Positions 63,028-64,000 of a stretch of DNA of 64,000 nucleotides are shown here, piece by piece. The DNA comes from Thermoanaerobacter kivui (GTDB lineage Bacteria; Bacillota; Thermoanaerobacteria; Thermoanaerobacterales; Thermoanaerobacteraceae). The notes beneath the pieces are model-generated. The model saw only the letters and a list, made by a program, of their open reading frames with translations, was not told the origin of the DNA and did not search any database. Numbering within the stretch: position 1 is the stretch's first letter; each line of letters starts with the position of its first letter. Made by a program: the position numbers and the translations under genes. Where the stretch lies: the NCBI RefSeq assembly GCF_000763575.1, contig NZ_CP009170.1:1615501-1679500 (forward strand). The letters run 5' to 3'.

Positions 63028-64000
63028 ATGATAAGAGAGAAAGATATTGATGCGTTAATTGAAACATTAGAAACACAGCACGACATTAATAAAGAAGGTC
63101 TTGTAACGCTTTTAGCTTTGGAAAATCCTTCTAAGCTTTATCAAGCTGCAGACAGAGTTAGAAAAAAATATGTAGGAGATGAAGTACATTTAAGAGGTCT
63201 CATAGAATTCAGTAACTACTGCAGCAACACTTGTTTTTATTGTGGACTCCGAGGTCCTAACAGGACAATTAAACGATATAGAATGGAACCTGAAGAAATC
63301 ATACAATGTGCAAAATATGGAGCATCGGCTGGTTTGAAGACAATAGTTCTTCAAAGCGGTGAGGATAAATATTTTAAAATAACTACTTTATGTAAAATAG
63401 TAGAAGAAATTAAAAAAATGGATATGGCAGTAACTTTAAGCATTGGAGAACTTTCCACCAAAGACTACGCCGAATTAAAAAAAGCGGGTGCAGACAGATA
63501 CCTACTTCGCATTGAGACCACAAACAAAGAACTATATCAAAAATTACATCCCGGCATGAGTTATGAAAATCGCGTAAGATGTCTTATAGATTTAAGAGAA
63601 TTAGGCTATGAAGTCGGAACGGGAAGCCTCATAGGACTTCCAGGTCAAACTTTAGAAATGTTAGCAAAAGACCTTATGTTTTTCAAAAAAATAGATGCTG
63701 ACATGTTGGGAATGGGACCTTTTATCCCTTGTGAAAACACCCCATTAGAAAATGAAAAAGGTGGAGATGTGGAAACAGTCTTAAAGATGATGGCTTTAGC
63801 AAGGCTTCTCATGCCAGATATAAATATGCCTGCTACGACTGCTTTGGGTGTCAAAGACAAATTAGGCTATATAAAAGGATTGCAATGTGGAGCTAATGTA
63901 ATAATGCCAAATATAGGTATAGATGAGTATAAAAAGTTATATAAGCTCTATCCCGGAAAGGTACCTGACAACCCATCCGAAACTGTAAATAGCCTTGAAA
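63028..64000 (+). CDS. hydE: FeFe-hydrogenase maturase HydE (runs off the window)
   Basis: A radical-SAM enzyme for assembling the H-cluster of FeFe hydrogenase. The cluster motif CSNTCFYCGLRGPNR is near residue 65, followed by LQSGEDKYF and IGLPGQTLEMLAKDLMFF, both typical of HydE/BioB-like proteins. 324 codons are visible without a stop; family length is about 345, so only the last part is outside. The ATG follows a weak GAGAGAGTGAT site. It signals hydrogen metabolism in an anaerobe. Confidence 0.92.
   Translation, partial: MIREKDIDALIETLETQHDINKEGLVTLLALENPSKLYQAADRVRKKYVGDEVHLRGLIEFSNYCSNTCFYCGLRGPNRTIKRYRMEPEEIIQCAKYGASAGLKTIVLQSGEDKYFKITTLCKIVEEIKKMDMAVTLSIGELSTKDYAELKKAGADRYLLRIETTNKELYQKLHPGMSYENRVRCLIDLRELGYEVGTGSLIGLPGQTLEMLAKDLMFFKKIDADMLGMGPFIPCENTPLENEKGGDVETVLKMMALARLLMPDINMPATTALGVKDKLGYIKGLQCGANVIMPNIGIDEYKKLYKLYPGKVPDNPSETVNSLE

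Overview
The window looks like a chromosome segment of a low-GC, thermophilic, strictly anaerobic, spore-forming Firmicute of the Thermoanaerobacter/Caldanaerobacter type. Supporting genes are the two-domain pyruvate kinase, the anaerobic ribonucleotide reductase, an FeFe-hydrogenase maturase (HydE), ytrH/ytrI sporulation genes and the AT-rich base composition. Most genes lie on the minus strand.

1-26.6 kb: core genes on the minus strand. In transcription order these are murB, a PHP phosphoesterase, rapZ and yvcK, then (after a starch/maltose block) whiA, HPr, a CBS/DRTGG regulator, dnaE, pfkA, pyk and a thioesterase. The starch block (11.5-23.1 kb) holds a lipoprotein alpha-amylase with malE-malF-malG behind one strong promoter and a 19-bp palindromic operator, two 2-hydroxyacyl-CoA-dehydratase-like proteins, a RodZ-like protein and a neopullulanase. 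malG is split by a complete ISLre2-family insertion sequence with a 9-bp target duplication. A 30-codon fossil resembling the N-terminus of a GH15 glucoamylase lies between rlmD and the thioesterase gene.

26.7-43.3 kb: a small zinc-ribbon gene, ytrH-ytrI, a TetR-controlled lipid/membrane module (phasin-like, ABC1 kinase, TetR, patatin), hydrolases, and copper handling (CopA, CopZ). Three sensory loci here are broken: a truncated sensor fragment, a two-component system with a frameshifted regulator and a nonsense-interrupted kinase, and a PAS-GGDEF-HD-GYP gene with a deletion and a nonsense codon.

43.3-47.1 kb: nrdD-nrdG behind a cobalamin riboswitch, and a Fur-family regulator with a palindrome-rich promoter.

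47.2-56.3 kb: a type III-A (Csm) CRISPR effector operon: Csx20-like protein, Csx1, an orphan HEPN fragment, Cas10/Csm1, Csm2-5 and a Cas6-like protein. No CRISPR array, cas1 or cas2 is visible. Cas10 keeps HD and GGDD motifs, Csx1 keeps CARF and HEPN motifs, and the Csx20-like protein could switch the cyclic-oligoadenylate signal off.

56.4-60.6 kb: a FecBCD-type metal/cofactor ABC transporter with an FmdE-domain protein and TrmO, behind a promoter with a 14-bp perfect palindrome.

60.7-64 kb: a GC-rich structured-RNA-like element with 16-bp perfect terminal inverted repeats, then a decayed selenium locus. An apparently intact tRNA-Sec gene and yedF survive, but selD and selB are reduced to fragments fused by deletion; the selD remnant keeps its own in-frame UGA codon. 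The window ends inside hydE.
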